Below, in pieces: positions 22,762 to 33,393 of a stretch of DNA of 64,000 nucleotides. Source of the DNA: Knufia peltigerae (Eukaryota > Ascomycota > Eurotiomycetes > Chaetothyriales > Trichomeriaceae); NCBI GenBank assembly GCA_030247855.1, contig JAPDRN010000137.1, forward strand, positions 1-64,000, read 5' to 3'. Position numbers and translations under genes: made by a program. The notes under the pieces were generated by a model. The model made no database searches, was not told the DNA's origin, and was given only the letters and a program-made list of their open reading frames with translations. The first letter of the stretch is position 1; the number at the start of each line of letters is the position of its first letter.

Positions 22762-24096
22762 ATGAGAGTGCAACTACTGAGCGCACACAAATGCGGCTCA
22801 CACTCGATCCAAACCTTCGGAGCTCTTGACTCGACTTCACCACGATGGCTTCTTCCTGCCGTCGCCGTTCAGCGTCGAAACAAGTCAACCACACTTCCCT
22901 CACCTCTTGCTGCTCAATCAAAGTCCCTTCTCGACCAGACGACTCCTAATCCTGTAACCTTATTCTACGACTCCGACCAAAAGCATCCCCGAATATCCCT
23001 GAAACCTTACCCAGCCCACGTGCAACGCAGTATTCATCGAGACCTTTCAAGCACACATCCAGCGCCGCTGAGCACTCCTCCACCTCTCAAACGAACAGAC
23101 TATGACGACGGCCAGATCCCCCTGAGTGATAAAGTCTATCGCCTCTTCAAGGTTGGAAAAGCGTATTTGCAGTTCTACAAGACTGGCTTCAAGAACGTAT
23201 GGGGTAACTACAAAGAATTGAGGACGATTCGTGCTAGACTGCGCACGGACAAGTTTGAAGACTTGATCAAGTATGGCAGATCGGGTGTTGCTTCAAGAGA
23301 AGGACAAGGCTCCGAATTTCGAAGACAAGGTGTCAAGCAAGATGGCCAAGCGGCACCTGTACTGACGAGACGAGAGTATCAACTCGCACTCCGGACACGG
23401 CACGACTTGCTCAAACTTGTCCCTTTCTCTTTGATATTCGCCATCTGTGGCGAGTTCACACCTCTCATCATCCTGGCCATTGGCTCTGCGGTGGTTCCAT
23501 ACCCGTGTCGGATTCCTCAGCAAGAACGAAAGGACTTTTTGAGACCTTCAAAGACTGAATCCGCTGTTGAGAAAGCTCTCGCCCGATTTTCTGACCCGAC
23601 TCGTCGGTCTGGGGACACCCAACGGGAATCCGCCCTCGATCTGAAGTGGGACTGGCGGCACGAGTTCATCTATGCTTACCGACTACATCTGAACCCGTTT
23701 CTCACTCCTCTTCCACTCCTCGGCTCACTCTGGCACAACATGTACGCTCTCCCTCGTCTACGCAAGCACTGCTCTCATATCATCTGTGATACTGTCCTCA
23801 TCCAAAGGGAAGGTGGCTTCGCCAAACTCTCACCCCGAGAGGTCTTTCTATGGAGTCTCAATTACGGTCTCCGCAGCTCGACACAATACATAAGCGACCA
23901 AGCACGCAAGGGCTTACCGATCGATGTGGACTCGCAAGAACTGAAAAAAGCTTTGCTTCCCGTCGTCGAGGCCGAGGCAGAGTACATCGTCAATGTGGAC
24001 TGGTCGCGAGTCAAGCCTGAGGATCAGTGGCGCGCCGTTTTCCGACCGGTCGGAAGCGTAACACCTGATGACCTGTACTGTCTGAGCCGGTCTTAG
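22762..24096 (+). CDS. Mitochondrial LETM1-like (ribosome-binding domain) protein
   Basis: Single-exon protein of 444 residues. The first ~45 residues are basic, Ser/Ala-rich and lack acidic clusters, ending near RRNKST, as expected for a mitochondrial presequence. A conserved KVYRLFKVGKAYLQFYKTGFKNVWGNYKE block precedes one membrane segment at about 217-245 (LVPFSLIFAICGEFTPLIILAIG). This is the LETM1 signature, whose membrane segment has the conserved phenylalanine, glutamate and proline pattern. The C-terminal part contains the LETM1 ribosome-binding type domain. The family (Mdm38, Ylh47) sits in the inner membrane and is linked to K+/H+ exchange and to mitoribosome anchoring. This copy is shorter than Mdm38 and lacks the coiled-coil tail, so a Letm1-domain-only subtype is likely. 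Confidence 0.85.
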   Translation: MRVQLLSAHKCGSHSIQTFGALDSTSPRWLLPAVAVQRRNKSTTLPSPLAAQSKSLLDQTTPNPVTLFYDSDQKHPRISLKPYPAHVQRSIHRDLSSTHPAPLSTPPPLKRTDYDDGQIPLSDKVYRLFKVGKAYLQFYKTGFKNVWGNYKELRTIRARLRTDKFEDLIKYGRSGVASREGQGSEFRRQGVKQDGQAAPVLTRREYQLALRTRHDLLKLVPFSLIFAICGEFTPLIILAIGSAVVPYPCRIPQQERKDFLRPSKTESAVEKALARFSDPTRRSGDTQRESALDLKWDWRHEFIYAYRLHLNPFLTPLPLLGSLWHNMYALPRLRKHCSHIICDTVLIQREGGFAKLSPREVFLWSLNYGLRSSTQYISDQARKGLPIDVDSQELKKALLPVVEAEAEYIVNVDWSRVKPEDQWRAVFRPVGSVTPDDLYCLSRS

Positions 24097-24600
24097 TCCG
24101 TTTTCCAACAAAGGGAAACGAGGACCATACACTGGAAGCTGATCATATGGTCGAATGTGCCCGCGTATGCGCATGCACATGTTCCTTCGGCGCAAGAACT
24201 TGTGATTCGCTGACCATTTGCACTTTGGATAGTCCCTACGATTTTGCAGATGCGGTGTTCTCATGTACATAACTTCCCTGTACCAACAATGTTTCGGTAC
24301 CTCTCCATGCTATATGCATGATGACGATAGCGAGCAGCGGATTTCAGAATATGAAGCACCGCCAGAACGAGAAAGGATAGTTCGTGCCAACATCATGCGT
24401 TGGTCAATTGCTGCCCAAAATGCTTCAGCTGCATTCAGATTTCCAAACCCCACGCCCACCTTGATCACGCTTTTAATAACACTCACCCTCTTCCCTATCG
24501 TATCGCCTTTCTATTTCAGCACATGATCTGCACGTTGCGAATGCCCTCAGTCTCATCTCGCTGATACAACACTGGGCCTCAAGAATCACGCTCAGCCTCG
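24097..24600. other. Intergenic region before NLR relic
   Basis: About 500 bp with no supported gene. It contains the terminator of the LETM1-like gene and whatever is left of the promoter of the decayed NLR. Confidence 0.45.
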
Positions 24601-26270
24601 TCGCAATGCATGAGTTCTCATCCAAGTCCTTCGGCTACCCTTCTCCGTCTATGCCGGCTCTTCCAATTGATAGTCATTGAGTTGGCTTGGTGTGTGCCCT
24701 CCCGGAGCAGCTCCCAGCCGCCAAAGCCATGTTGGAGGACGAAAATCAGCCAGACGCAAGACAAGTGTCGGACGATGACAATACCTACGTGCCGGGATGG
24801 ATGCAAGGACAACAATGCGGTGTTGGCGTACTTGCCTGCAAGGGTATATGGCACGGTCTCCGCGGCGACTGCCGCTAAAGACATGTTGAAGACGTCCTAC
24901 TTCGTGGATTGGTGTAAAGTTTGACCACCTGATTGGAAGTACGGCGGCATCATGCGGCATGATTATCGAAAGCATTTACGAAATGGAGTGTTTGAGCGAA
25001 GGGAAAATCTACCGGATCCTCGACATTGCTCCTGACTGCACTGAACATAGTTAAATCACGACATAGGCAGCTCGGCATAAGTTCAACGAGATAAAGGACA
25101 ATCCGGTATCATCTGCTGGCTTCAACGGTCCATGAATTGAAGGTGGTCGAACATGTATTGAGATGCTAATTGGGCAGTAGACTACTACCTTGGTCTAAAC
25201 GTTCAGGATTCTCCTGACCTAGCTGGTGAGGAATTCGATATTGGCCGCAAGGAGGAAAGCGATCTTGCTATCCAAGTCCGAGAGAATTGACTGCAATGGA
25301 AAGACGCGGAGGATCGGTGGTAATGGCGAAGTCGGAAAGAACCAACTGGCCATTGCTTGGGACAGAACGATACCTGGTCCTCCTCCACGTCCATCTTCTG
25401 GCTCAATGACATTTCGGAAGCCAGCTTCAACGCCAGTAGTCTAGAGCAAATGACTTTGTCGTTTGCCGTTTATCGAGAACGATCAGGTGGATCACGAGTG
25501 GGCACATAGAAATATCCGGGAATTGCTGTCTGAGATAACAACCAATGATGTCGGCTGCTTATAGTTGACAACTCATGATGAGCCAAAGGATACATATGGA
25601 TCTTCATCGCGGTTACCCACCCGCTTTCACGGCGTTCGATATTAATTGTGACACCCCGACAATCTGACAGCGTCTATACATGAATACAGGGTTTTCGTGA
25701 AGTCGCTGAAAGATATGGACGATAGCCTTGCTATTCTAGCTACTCGTTCTGAACGTGGTGATATATATTCAGGTGAGATATCCCGATAGTTGTAGCTAAT
25801 TATCCATCACTAATGGTGAACAGATCCGGAGGCTCGAAAGCTGGCTTCGCGGTTAGATGGCTTCCCTTTTGCGTTGGCCACTGCCGGAGCATATCTAAGC
25901 CAGTCCAAGATCAGTTTCGGCCAGTATCTTCAGCGCTACGAAGAGCGGTGGAAAGTGATGGACTCAATGGAAGAGCCGTCCGACCGTCCCTCACGCACGC
26001 TCTACACCGCATGTGATGTGTCCTTCAAATTGATTGAGCAGGAGAACCCACGTGCCGCCCATCTGTTGCGATTCCTTGCCTATCTGGACCACCAGGATAT
26101 CTGGTTCGAATTGTTCCAAGGCGGGAGGCCTGGAGATACTCCTCCTCCACCGACGTGGTTTCAACAGCTTGTGGGTGGTGACGACGCGTCCATATTTGAC
26201 GATACCATGCGCGTTCTGGTTTGCCATTGTCTGGTGGTAGAAGAGACACAGCAGCATGACGAGGAGTCGC

Positions 26271-26303
<33 letters not shown>

Positions 26304-27055
26304 ACCGACTACACACCTGCGTACACGACTGGACGCTAAACGGGCTGAATCGTATTATCGATACCAGGCTATACTGGCTAGCTTTTGATCTCCTCACGAG
26401 TCATTTTACCGACAAGGAGGAGGACTGCCGGTCGATTCAACTATCGGCTCCCAGATATCAACATTTTACGGGTCACGTGTTACGGCTTGCTCACGAACGG
26501 TTTGACGACGCGCTGTGGCGAGAAGAGGCCGTGATGATGCGGACGACCTCGATGACCCGCCTGTCATTGTTCCTTGGAGGTCGAGGACATTACAGTCCGG
26601 CCAAGAGAATACAAAGGCGGGTTCTGACGATGAAGGGGATGACCTTGGGAACGGACGACCCATCGACGCTCGACAGTCAAGCCATCCTCGGCCTCTTGTA
26701 CAACATGGAGGGCAGGTTGAAACTCGCGGGGAAGTTGTATGAGCGGGTGCTGGTCGGAAAGAGAGGGGAGAAGGCGCCAGGAGTGGACCAGTCCTCGTCG
26801 ATTTTCGAGACTCTCGATGAACTCGGGGGTATGTACGTCTCTGAAGGGAAACTGGACACGGCAGAGCGGATGTTCGAAATGGCGATGGCGGAGAGGGAAG
26901 GGATGACATCAGGAGTGAACGACGACCGTTGGACCACCACTTGCGGCGGAAGTGTTTGCAGTAAACTCGCTCGATTATATCTGCACCAGGGAAGGGTAGA
27001 GGAGGCGGAGGTCATGTTTGGACGAGGAGAGCGGTCGGCCTTGTTCAAAAGCTGA
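24600..27055 (+). pseudogene. Decayed fungal NLR: nucleoside phosphorylase - NB-ARC - TPR
   Basis: Remnant of a STAND/NLR-type gene of the kind filamentous fungi use in self/non-self recognition. The N-terminal phosphorylase part is visible at about 24680-24900 (VGLVCALPEQLPAAKAML, then AVLAYLPARVYGTVSAAT) but the two halves are in different frames, with a one-base shift near 24800-24812. The NB-ARC P-loop region near 25300-25360 reads IGGNGEVGKNQLAIAW, where the Thr/Ser after the lysine is Asn; the next block FWLNDISEASF is again in another frame. A further shift lies between SILIVTPRQ (about 25635) and KDMDDSLAILATRSE (about 25715). After an in-frame GTGAGA..CAG intron (25773-25823) the 3' part, 25824-27055, is one uninterrupted frame with the winged-helix-like segment RRLDGFPFALATAGAYL-type block, and TPR-like repeats to the end. 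It contains a (CAT)11 tract. No full protein can be made from this copy. Confidence 0.85.
26271..26303 (+). repeat. (CAT)11 trinucleotide microsatellite
   Basis: Eleven perfect CAT units inside the long 3' frame of the NLR relic, where they encode a run of serine residues between the NB-ARC and TPR parts. Such tracts change length by slippage. Confidence 0.95.
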
Positions 27056-27646
27056 GGCAAGAGACGGTCGCGCCGGGACCAGAAAACATCCATTGTCATG
27101 ACGGCCGGCTAGCTCTGAGAATATCTAACCAGGGCTCGTGGGAAGTTTTTGAGTGGTCAGATTACATGTATTCATTCCAAGACGAGAGCTCGACTTATCA
27201 AACAAGAGCGACAAGATCAACGGATCAGATCCACAAGGATCACAAAAGGGTGTGCTTGAAATGTTGGTCGTTTTAAATGGGTCGGGAGTTCACGGATTTA
27301 TGAAATGAGGCTGAGATGGAAAAAGGGGACCCGCCCGACCAATGGACGGATAGGATATATTGTTGAGGTTATATCAAAAAACCATCTCGTCAGGTACCAC
27401 TCACTCACCTTGATACGCATATTTGATCTTCGCCTCCCCGCTGGGTCAAATCAATCTTGAGGAACCTCACGGGGATCATTAGATGCTGGCGGTGGCATCG
27501 GAGCGGAGGATACCCGTATTATATCCCATCTCACTCCCCTCTTAGGCTGACGACCATGATACCAAGTCTTGGGAAAAAAAACAATACATGTCATTATCGC
27601 GTATATCCCCAGCATAAGGGAAGAGCATTGGCAACAACTACATAAG
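27056..27646. other. Convergent intergenic region
   Basis: About 590 bp between the NLR relic (plus) and the coiled-coil gene (minus). No gene is seen. It must hold the 3' untranslated region of the coiled-coil gene. Confidence 0.45.
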
Positions 27647-29645
27647 CTAACCATACGTTGATTCTGTCGCTATCCCCAATCCGGCTCCCCACAACGTCGA
27701 GGGTGCTGCCGACGCAGTCACACTGGCGGGTATACTTCCAACACGTCTTCTCATCGTGGGTGATGAAGCTGCCGAAGACCCGCCGTTCCTGTTCCCACCA
27801 GTGCCGAATGTAGAAACTTTTTCTCTCGCAGCGTTATTGATTTCTTTCGATTGAGCCGCGCCGTCCCGTAGGATGCCAGTGTCCGAGAAAAGAGCCATGC
27901 CAGCGCAAATGACTTGCACATCACCTGTCCTGCTATCTCTCTTATCATTCGACATCTTCTGTCTTGTCATCGACCCAATAGGTTTATTGGCCTCGCGATA
28001 CACCAGTGGGCTCACAAGTAGTCGTTGATGGAAGGGCTCGACAGGGGATCCGAAAGACGAATCCACGAACGAAGACCTTTCGTAGTCTTTCAAGTATTCT
28101 TGCCATCCCTCGCTGTCTGCCTCAGTGGGTTCCATGCTGATAAGTATCGGGTCCTTTTCACGTTGTGACTTTTTGCCGAGTTCAATGGCTTTGATGAACG
28201 TGTCGATCAAATCTGTTCGGAGGCTTTCGCTTTGATTCTCATTCAACAAGGGCTTCAAACGTCTGACGATCTCTTTGACCGGAATCGTAACGATTTCCAC
28301 CATGTCCACAGTATCGTCGAGGCGCTCCAGGATCCTCAAGGTGGAAATCTTCCAGTTTTGCCTTTCGTTCTCTCCGCGATCTTTCAGACACTCAAACATC
28401 TTTGGCACAAGCTCTTGGTCTTCATTGTTCTGACGCAGATAGCCACAGAACCATGGCTTCCATAGGGTGTTGTTGATGGCCTCGTAGATGACATTTTGAA
28501 CCGCTGCAAGGCGGAGATGTTTTGAACAGAGATCTGGCGTGATCGGTATACCTTTAAAGACCAAGAGATTGTGTAGTTTGATCAAGTTCATGGATGTAAA
28601 GGCAGGTTGCTATGTACGTTCAGATTATGTTAGCAAACCCATCCCAGTAGGGGTATTGAGTTATCGAGGTCATGGTGCTGAGATGCGTGCACGGAGACTT
28701 TCAACCTACATTCAGAGCTTCTTCAGGGAGGTTTTCGAAATAGGTCCTTGCGATCTCTTCGATTTTCGCAAAAAGGGACTCGTATTGCTCCGCACTGGAA
28801 TCCCAAGCAAAAAATTAGATCAGTTTTCTGTTTGTAGCATATAGGGCAAAATTGATTAGCAGGGTGACTTACTAGTGTTGAACCGGTTCTGGCACCGTGA
28901 GGTACGGAGCTCGTAGATCATTATTCTGCTCATTGAGGTATTGGCACTCTTCTCTTGCTCGAGCAAGATTGTAAGTAGCCGACTTGAGTTGGCCTTCGAA
29001 TACCTCGTTGGATTTCTTGAGTCCTATGATTTCTTCCTTCATTTTCTTCTCCTTTTCTCTGAACTCCATTTCCATCTTCGACCTTTCTTGGGCAAGGTCG
29101 GCCCTCGATTTTTTCTCAAGCTCTTCATAATACTTCTTCTTCTGGTCACCTGCTGCTGCCTCTTCCTTCCATTTTGAGATCTCTTTGTCATGTTTCTTCT
29201 TGAGGGCTCCAATTTCAGTATTGTGCTGGCTTTTCAGCTCGTCAACCTCCACTCCATGGTCGTGGATTCTACCCATGAGAACATCGGCGAATCCCCTCTT
29301 CTGTTCCTCAAGAACCTTGATCTTTTGCACCAAATCATTGTCATCTCCATAACGTTCTTTAACCGTGGATACGATCCTTCCATGCTTGTCGAAGATCTTG
29401 TGTAACCGGTCGAAGGTCTGGTCAATGCCTGACCACCCCCTTTTAAGGTTCACCATTTCGTTTTGAATCTCATCGTCAAAAATTCCAAAATCGGTTACAT
29501 CCAGGGGATGTTGTTCAGGATGTATGGAACTAGACCCATTACCATTCGCTGCATTTCCATTTTGAGTTGCAGCACCATTCATGCGCGAAGATTGATCAAC
29601 CACTGATGATGACATTCTTGTCCGCTGATCCTGTATTACCACCAT
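27647..29645 (-). CDS. Coiled-coil protein of unknown function
   Basis: Three exons on the minus strand: 29645-28873, 28794-28710 and 28609-27647; phases and splice signals (GTAAGT, GTAGGT donors; CAG, TAG acceptors) agree, giving about 606 residues. Residues 1-55 are disordered. From about 95 to 250 there is a long heptad-rich coiled coil dense in Lys and Glu (KKKHDKEISKWKEE, KSRADLAQERSKMEMEFREK). The following part is predominantly helical (FAKIEEIARTYFENLPEEAL), then a globular-looking C-terminal region with LRLAAVQNVIYEAINNTLWKPWF and a Ser/Gly-rich tail. The start could also be the ATG at 29615. I do not recognise the family; it may be a lineage-specific paralogous family of fungal coiled-coil proteins. 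The gene model is more certain than any role. Confidence 0.78.
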
Positions 29646-30950
29646 TGCCAGTAGGTCAGCACAGCTCCTCGGTAGGGACAGTGAGGTGACGACATGCTTG
29701 GAATGTCCTTTTCTTACTCGACCGCAAGAAAGGAAATCTGTGCAAAATTTTGATTGCTTGGGCTTCGAATAGTGAGCATTCGCAATTCCCGAGCACGGAA
29801 AATCGGTAGTTGGGCAATTTGTTGCAAGGCTTCTGAACCACAGGCCAATGTGGCATATCCCCAGTGGAATCTGTGATGCCTGGAGAAGAGAGAGATTATG
29901 CTTGCTTTCTGCAGGAAGATGCGAACTTGTACTTCGACAGTAGCGCCTTTCAAAGGTCAGGGTTCTTTCCACAAAGACTCATGCGGCAATAGTGGCATGA
30001 CCACACGGCAGCCCCTCCAACGTGTCCAAACATGAGTGAATGGTGATGGTTTAGAATATGTTTGAAAGACAGGGTTCATATCCATCTTCTTGTAAAGGGG
30101 GGTGGCACACAGGATCGAGAAAAAGCTCTCCAGGTTGTATTCAACCCCCGGCGACTGGGTTTATGTTGCTGCCTGCAGCCGCAACTGGCTCAGCTGTAAA
30201 CTGTAGTTCGTGCAAAGGACAAAAATGTCGTGGTAGCGGCTGTAGCATCGACCACCACAGCGATGACCAGATTATCTGCGAGCTGCGAGCCATCTTGATT
30301 GCGACAAGCTTGTGAGCAGCAATTGGAGCTTTCTTCCCCCTCACGATGCAAGAATGCGCTGTCAGCTGCAGAATGCATCTGATGACGGTCAATTGTCTTC
30401 AAGGAAAGAGCCATTAGCATGGACGATCGCTTACGCTTTCAACTCTCCAAGCAATGAGGTCGGCCTTGTAAGCGAGGCACTTGATGCGCACACGCGCTTC
30501 GCGTGCATTGACTATCTGTGGAGGTTGTATGCTATGAGCCAGGAGTAGCTGCAGTCCAAGATGCCGTTGAACTCAAGGTGGTGCTAAACAAGCTCTGGAT
30601 GGCCACAAAATCCCTCAAGTCCAAGTTAGAGGATGGTAACAGCAAGTCTCAGAAGAAGAGAATGGTGTTACTGGAAGGATCATTCCATCTCAATTGGTTG
30701 CCTAAACGCACATGTATGATGATGTCCTGGGTAAATGCATGAGGCTCTGAAAGTGTTCTTCGAGCTGATCTGGTCGTAACCGGTGTGTCGTTCTTACCAA
30801 ATCTCGAAACAGGGTAAGCACGGTCAGGTAGGTCCTCAACGCTGATAGGATGCTTCTCAATATTTTATCATCTTGATATCTCGAGATCCTCAAGGTGGAT
30901 GGACACTGAAGTCTCAGTAATCAGGGTATCCGCTTCAAAAAAGAATCCCT
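29646..30950. other. Intergenic region of 1.3 kb
   Basis: Lies between two minus-strand genes: the 3' end of the AAA ATPase and the promoter of the coiled-coil gene. The minus-strand frame runs upstream of 29645 to about 29972 but its composition looks untranslated. No gene is supported. Confidence 0.4.
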
Positions 30951-33083
30951 TCACCGCATTCTCGCAGCGTTCCACCTTTCGTATTGGTTGATCATCTCCT
31001 TGGTAATGCTCTTCGGGGTAGTCTTGATAGCTACTCTGACATCGTCGGCAATGATACTGTCCCGGTCGGTGTCGAATGCAACCTCTCCTGCCTCCTGACA
31101 TATGGCAACCACCTCCGCCCCAGAAAATCCTTCTGTGGCTTTGGCAAACTCCTCCACCTCTTCTGCCAGGTCCGTATCAGGCCTGTACTGTATCACACTT
31201 AGGCGCTTATGGAATATCTCTATTCTCGCCTCATAGTCTGGTGGGCCAATATACACCACATTATCAAATCTCCCCGGTCGCATCAAGGCAGGATCAATGT
31301 TTTCCGGCTTGTTTGTCGCGCCGACAACAAACACATTTCTCAACTCCTCAAACCCATCCATTTCATTGAGTAGCGTTGTGAGCACGTTCAGATCGCTCCC
31401 ATGCCGGCCCCGAGAGGCAATTGCATCGATCTCGTCGAAAAAGATGATGCTGGGGCTTGCTGCGCGGGCTTTTCGGAACACTTCTCGAGTGGCTCGTTCG
31501 CTTTCACCGACATACATGGATATCAACTCGGCTCCCTTGACTGCCAGGAAGTTTGTCCCAGCTTCTGTTGCAAGAGCACGGACTAAGAGGGTTTTCGAAC
31601 AACCTGGTGGCCCATATAGGAGTAAGCCTTTTTTCGGATGGAGACCAAACTCCGCCATCCGGCTTGCTTGTTTGAGTGGTCGCTGAACAGCGTTTTGTAG
31701 TTGGCGTTTAGTAGAGTGCTGCCCGCCTATATCTGACCATCGGACCTTAGGTTTCTCAAGAAAAATTTCTTGGAGAGCGGAAGGCCGAACATACTTGAAT
31801 GCTTCGGTGAGATCCTCGAGTGTCACAATTGGGCCTTTAGGCTTTGACAATGTATCATCTGAAACTGCGCCGTTGGTATCCGGGATGTCTTGAAGAGATA
31901 GTTCCCTCAGGCCAAGCCGATCATAAGTCAACTTGATTGTTTGTCGCATAAGAGCGTAGAGATCATCGCCGACATAGCCGTGTGTCCTGTCCGCCATCTC
32001 CTGTAAGATGTTATCATTAAGAGCAGATGCACCCTCATGAAATGCCTGTAAGATCTCTTTTCTTTGAATAGCTGAAGGGATTGGGAGTTCGATTTCACAT
32101 CCCAACCTCTTGGCCGACCGGAGTGACTGATTGATGTCGTTTGGATGCCGCGCTTCTCCGACTATGAGTGTTGGGCTGCCCCGAATCCGCTGAAACAAAT
32201 TGTCGAGCTTTCCTGTTACGCTGACCGACCCAGCTACGTTCTGAAGAAGATATTCAGGCCGGATGATGACAAGTTGAGGCTGTGTTGATATCTGGATTTG
32301 AGTCCCGGGCTCCCAGTATGTGACCGTTGACCATTCTGCAGAAGCCAATAAGGAGATCAACTCCGTCTTGCCGGTGCCTTTTGCTCCGTACAGAAGAATA
32401 CCCTGTATAGGTTCGTACGCCGGTAGATGGTCCTTCTCACTCGGCGAACACAGGTCTTGGACAATATCTTGAATTTGACGAATCTCTTTGTCCAAACCTC
32501 CCATACTCTTGGCCTGAAACTCGATCTTGGGCCCTTGAATACTTCCTGGGGAGCTGTCAGCGTTGGTGATTTGGAATCGAGTCCGTTGAGTAACTCTAGC
32601 AATCATGTCGTCGTTTATCGATATATCTTTGACAATAAACCCTCTGTCGTGATCGCCAAGTTGGAACAGGATCTTTTGGTCCAACACCAAGAAAGCGTCT
32701 TTGCCTCGAAGGGTGAGCTTTGCGTAGACCGAATAATCTTGGGCCTCTGCTTCGTTGAGTTCCCCATCGTAACATTGCAAGACGATCGTGCTGGCGTCCT
32801 GTATTGACCGTGACGACCTTCCGATCGTGATCCTGTCGGACAATTTGAAGCTGAAGACCTCCTGGAGCAACTTCGACGTCTGCACGACCGTGTCCTTCAT
32901 CCCAGCACCAGAAGCCTCCCAGGCTATTGCCAACTTCTTGCGACCCGTGTCGATGTCGTCAATCTTGCGCAACTCACATATGTCGCCGGGTTTCAATTTT
33001 AGCGATAGCATTGACACGGCAGTCAACCGGACACGAAAAGGATCCTTGTCCGAATTGGAAGGGCGGACAATGAAGGTCGACAT
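30951..33083 (-). CDS. AFG2/CDC48-type AAA ATPase with degenerate first domain
   Basis: Single-exon, 710-residue type II AAA protein. Residues 1-190 form an N domain related to that of Cdc48/Afg2. The second ATPase domain is intact: Walker A GPPGCSKT (491-498, the Cys-Ser form typical of Afg2/Drg1), pore loop MYVGES (523-528), Walker B IIFFDEID (546-553), sensor GATNKPENIDPAL and arginine finger MRPGRF (601-606). The first domain keeps Walker A GAKGTGKT (233-240), but where Walker B should be it reads LVIIRPEYL, and the sensor/finger stretch reads ARHPNDINQSLRSAKRLG, lacking the RPGRF arginines. So domain 1 may bind ATP but should not hydrolyse it. Afg2 releases shuttling factors from pre-60S ribosomes; this protein is shorter than yeast Afg2 and may be a paralog. 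Confidence 0.9.
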   Translation of the reverse strand: MSTFIVRPSNSDKDPFRVRLTAVSMLSLKLKPGDICELRKIDDIDTGRKKLAIAWEASGAGMKDTVVQTSKLLQEVFSFKLSDRITIGRSSRSIQDASTIVLQCYDGELNEAEAQDYSVYAKLTLRGKDAFLVLDQKILFQLGDHDRGFIVKDISINDDMIARVTQRTRFQITNADSSPGSIQGPKIEFQAKSMGGLDKEIRQIQDIVQDLCSPSEKDHLPAYEPIQGILLYGAKGTGKTELISLLASAEWSTVTYWEPGTQIQISTQPQLVIIRPEYLLQNVAGSVSVTGKLDNLFQRIRGSPTLIVGEARHPNDINQSLRSAKRLGCEIELPIPSAIQRKEILQAFHEGASALNDNILQEMADRTHGYVGDDLYALMRQTIKLTYDRLGLRELSLQDIPDTNGAVSDDTLSKPKGPIVTLEDLTEAFKYVRPSALQEIFLEKPKVRWSDIGGQHSTKRQLQNAVQRPLKQASRMAEFGLHPKKGLLLYGPPGCSKTLLVRALATEAGTNFLAVKGAELISMYVGESERATREVFRKARAASPSIIFFDEIDAIASRGRHGSDLNVLTTLLNEMDGFEELRNVFVVGATNKPENIDPALMRPGRFDNVVYIGPPDYEARIEIFHKRLSVIQYRPDTDLAEEVEEFAKATEGFSGAEVVAICQEAGEVAFDTDRDSIIADDVRVAIKTTPKSITKEMINQYERWNAARMR

Positions 33084-33393
33084 CCTGACTCATATCCATC
33101 AGTGCCTGTAGGCAGCAGGAGGGTCCAATGTGTATAATGCTGTAGTTTCAAGTGCAAAGCAAATATCGAAATTCTCATGGCGATGGGATTATGGACATTG
33201 TATAACTTGGCACGTGCATACAGGCTGTCTGACAATGCGAGTGCCACGCAAAAATTGCGCTACTATCACTCAAGAGCAGTGTCAGACAAAAAATTGTTTT
33301 TACTTTGCGCAAGGCTGTGATAATTCGATGACTATCATGTGGTAATTTCAAACATATGAGGAATCAATAACTGGCTACGGACATGAACTGCTC
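33084..33393. other. Intergenic region
   Basis: About 310 bp between Lunapark (3' end) and the AAA ATPase (5' end), both minus strand. No gene is seen. Confidence 0.5.
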
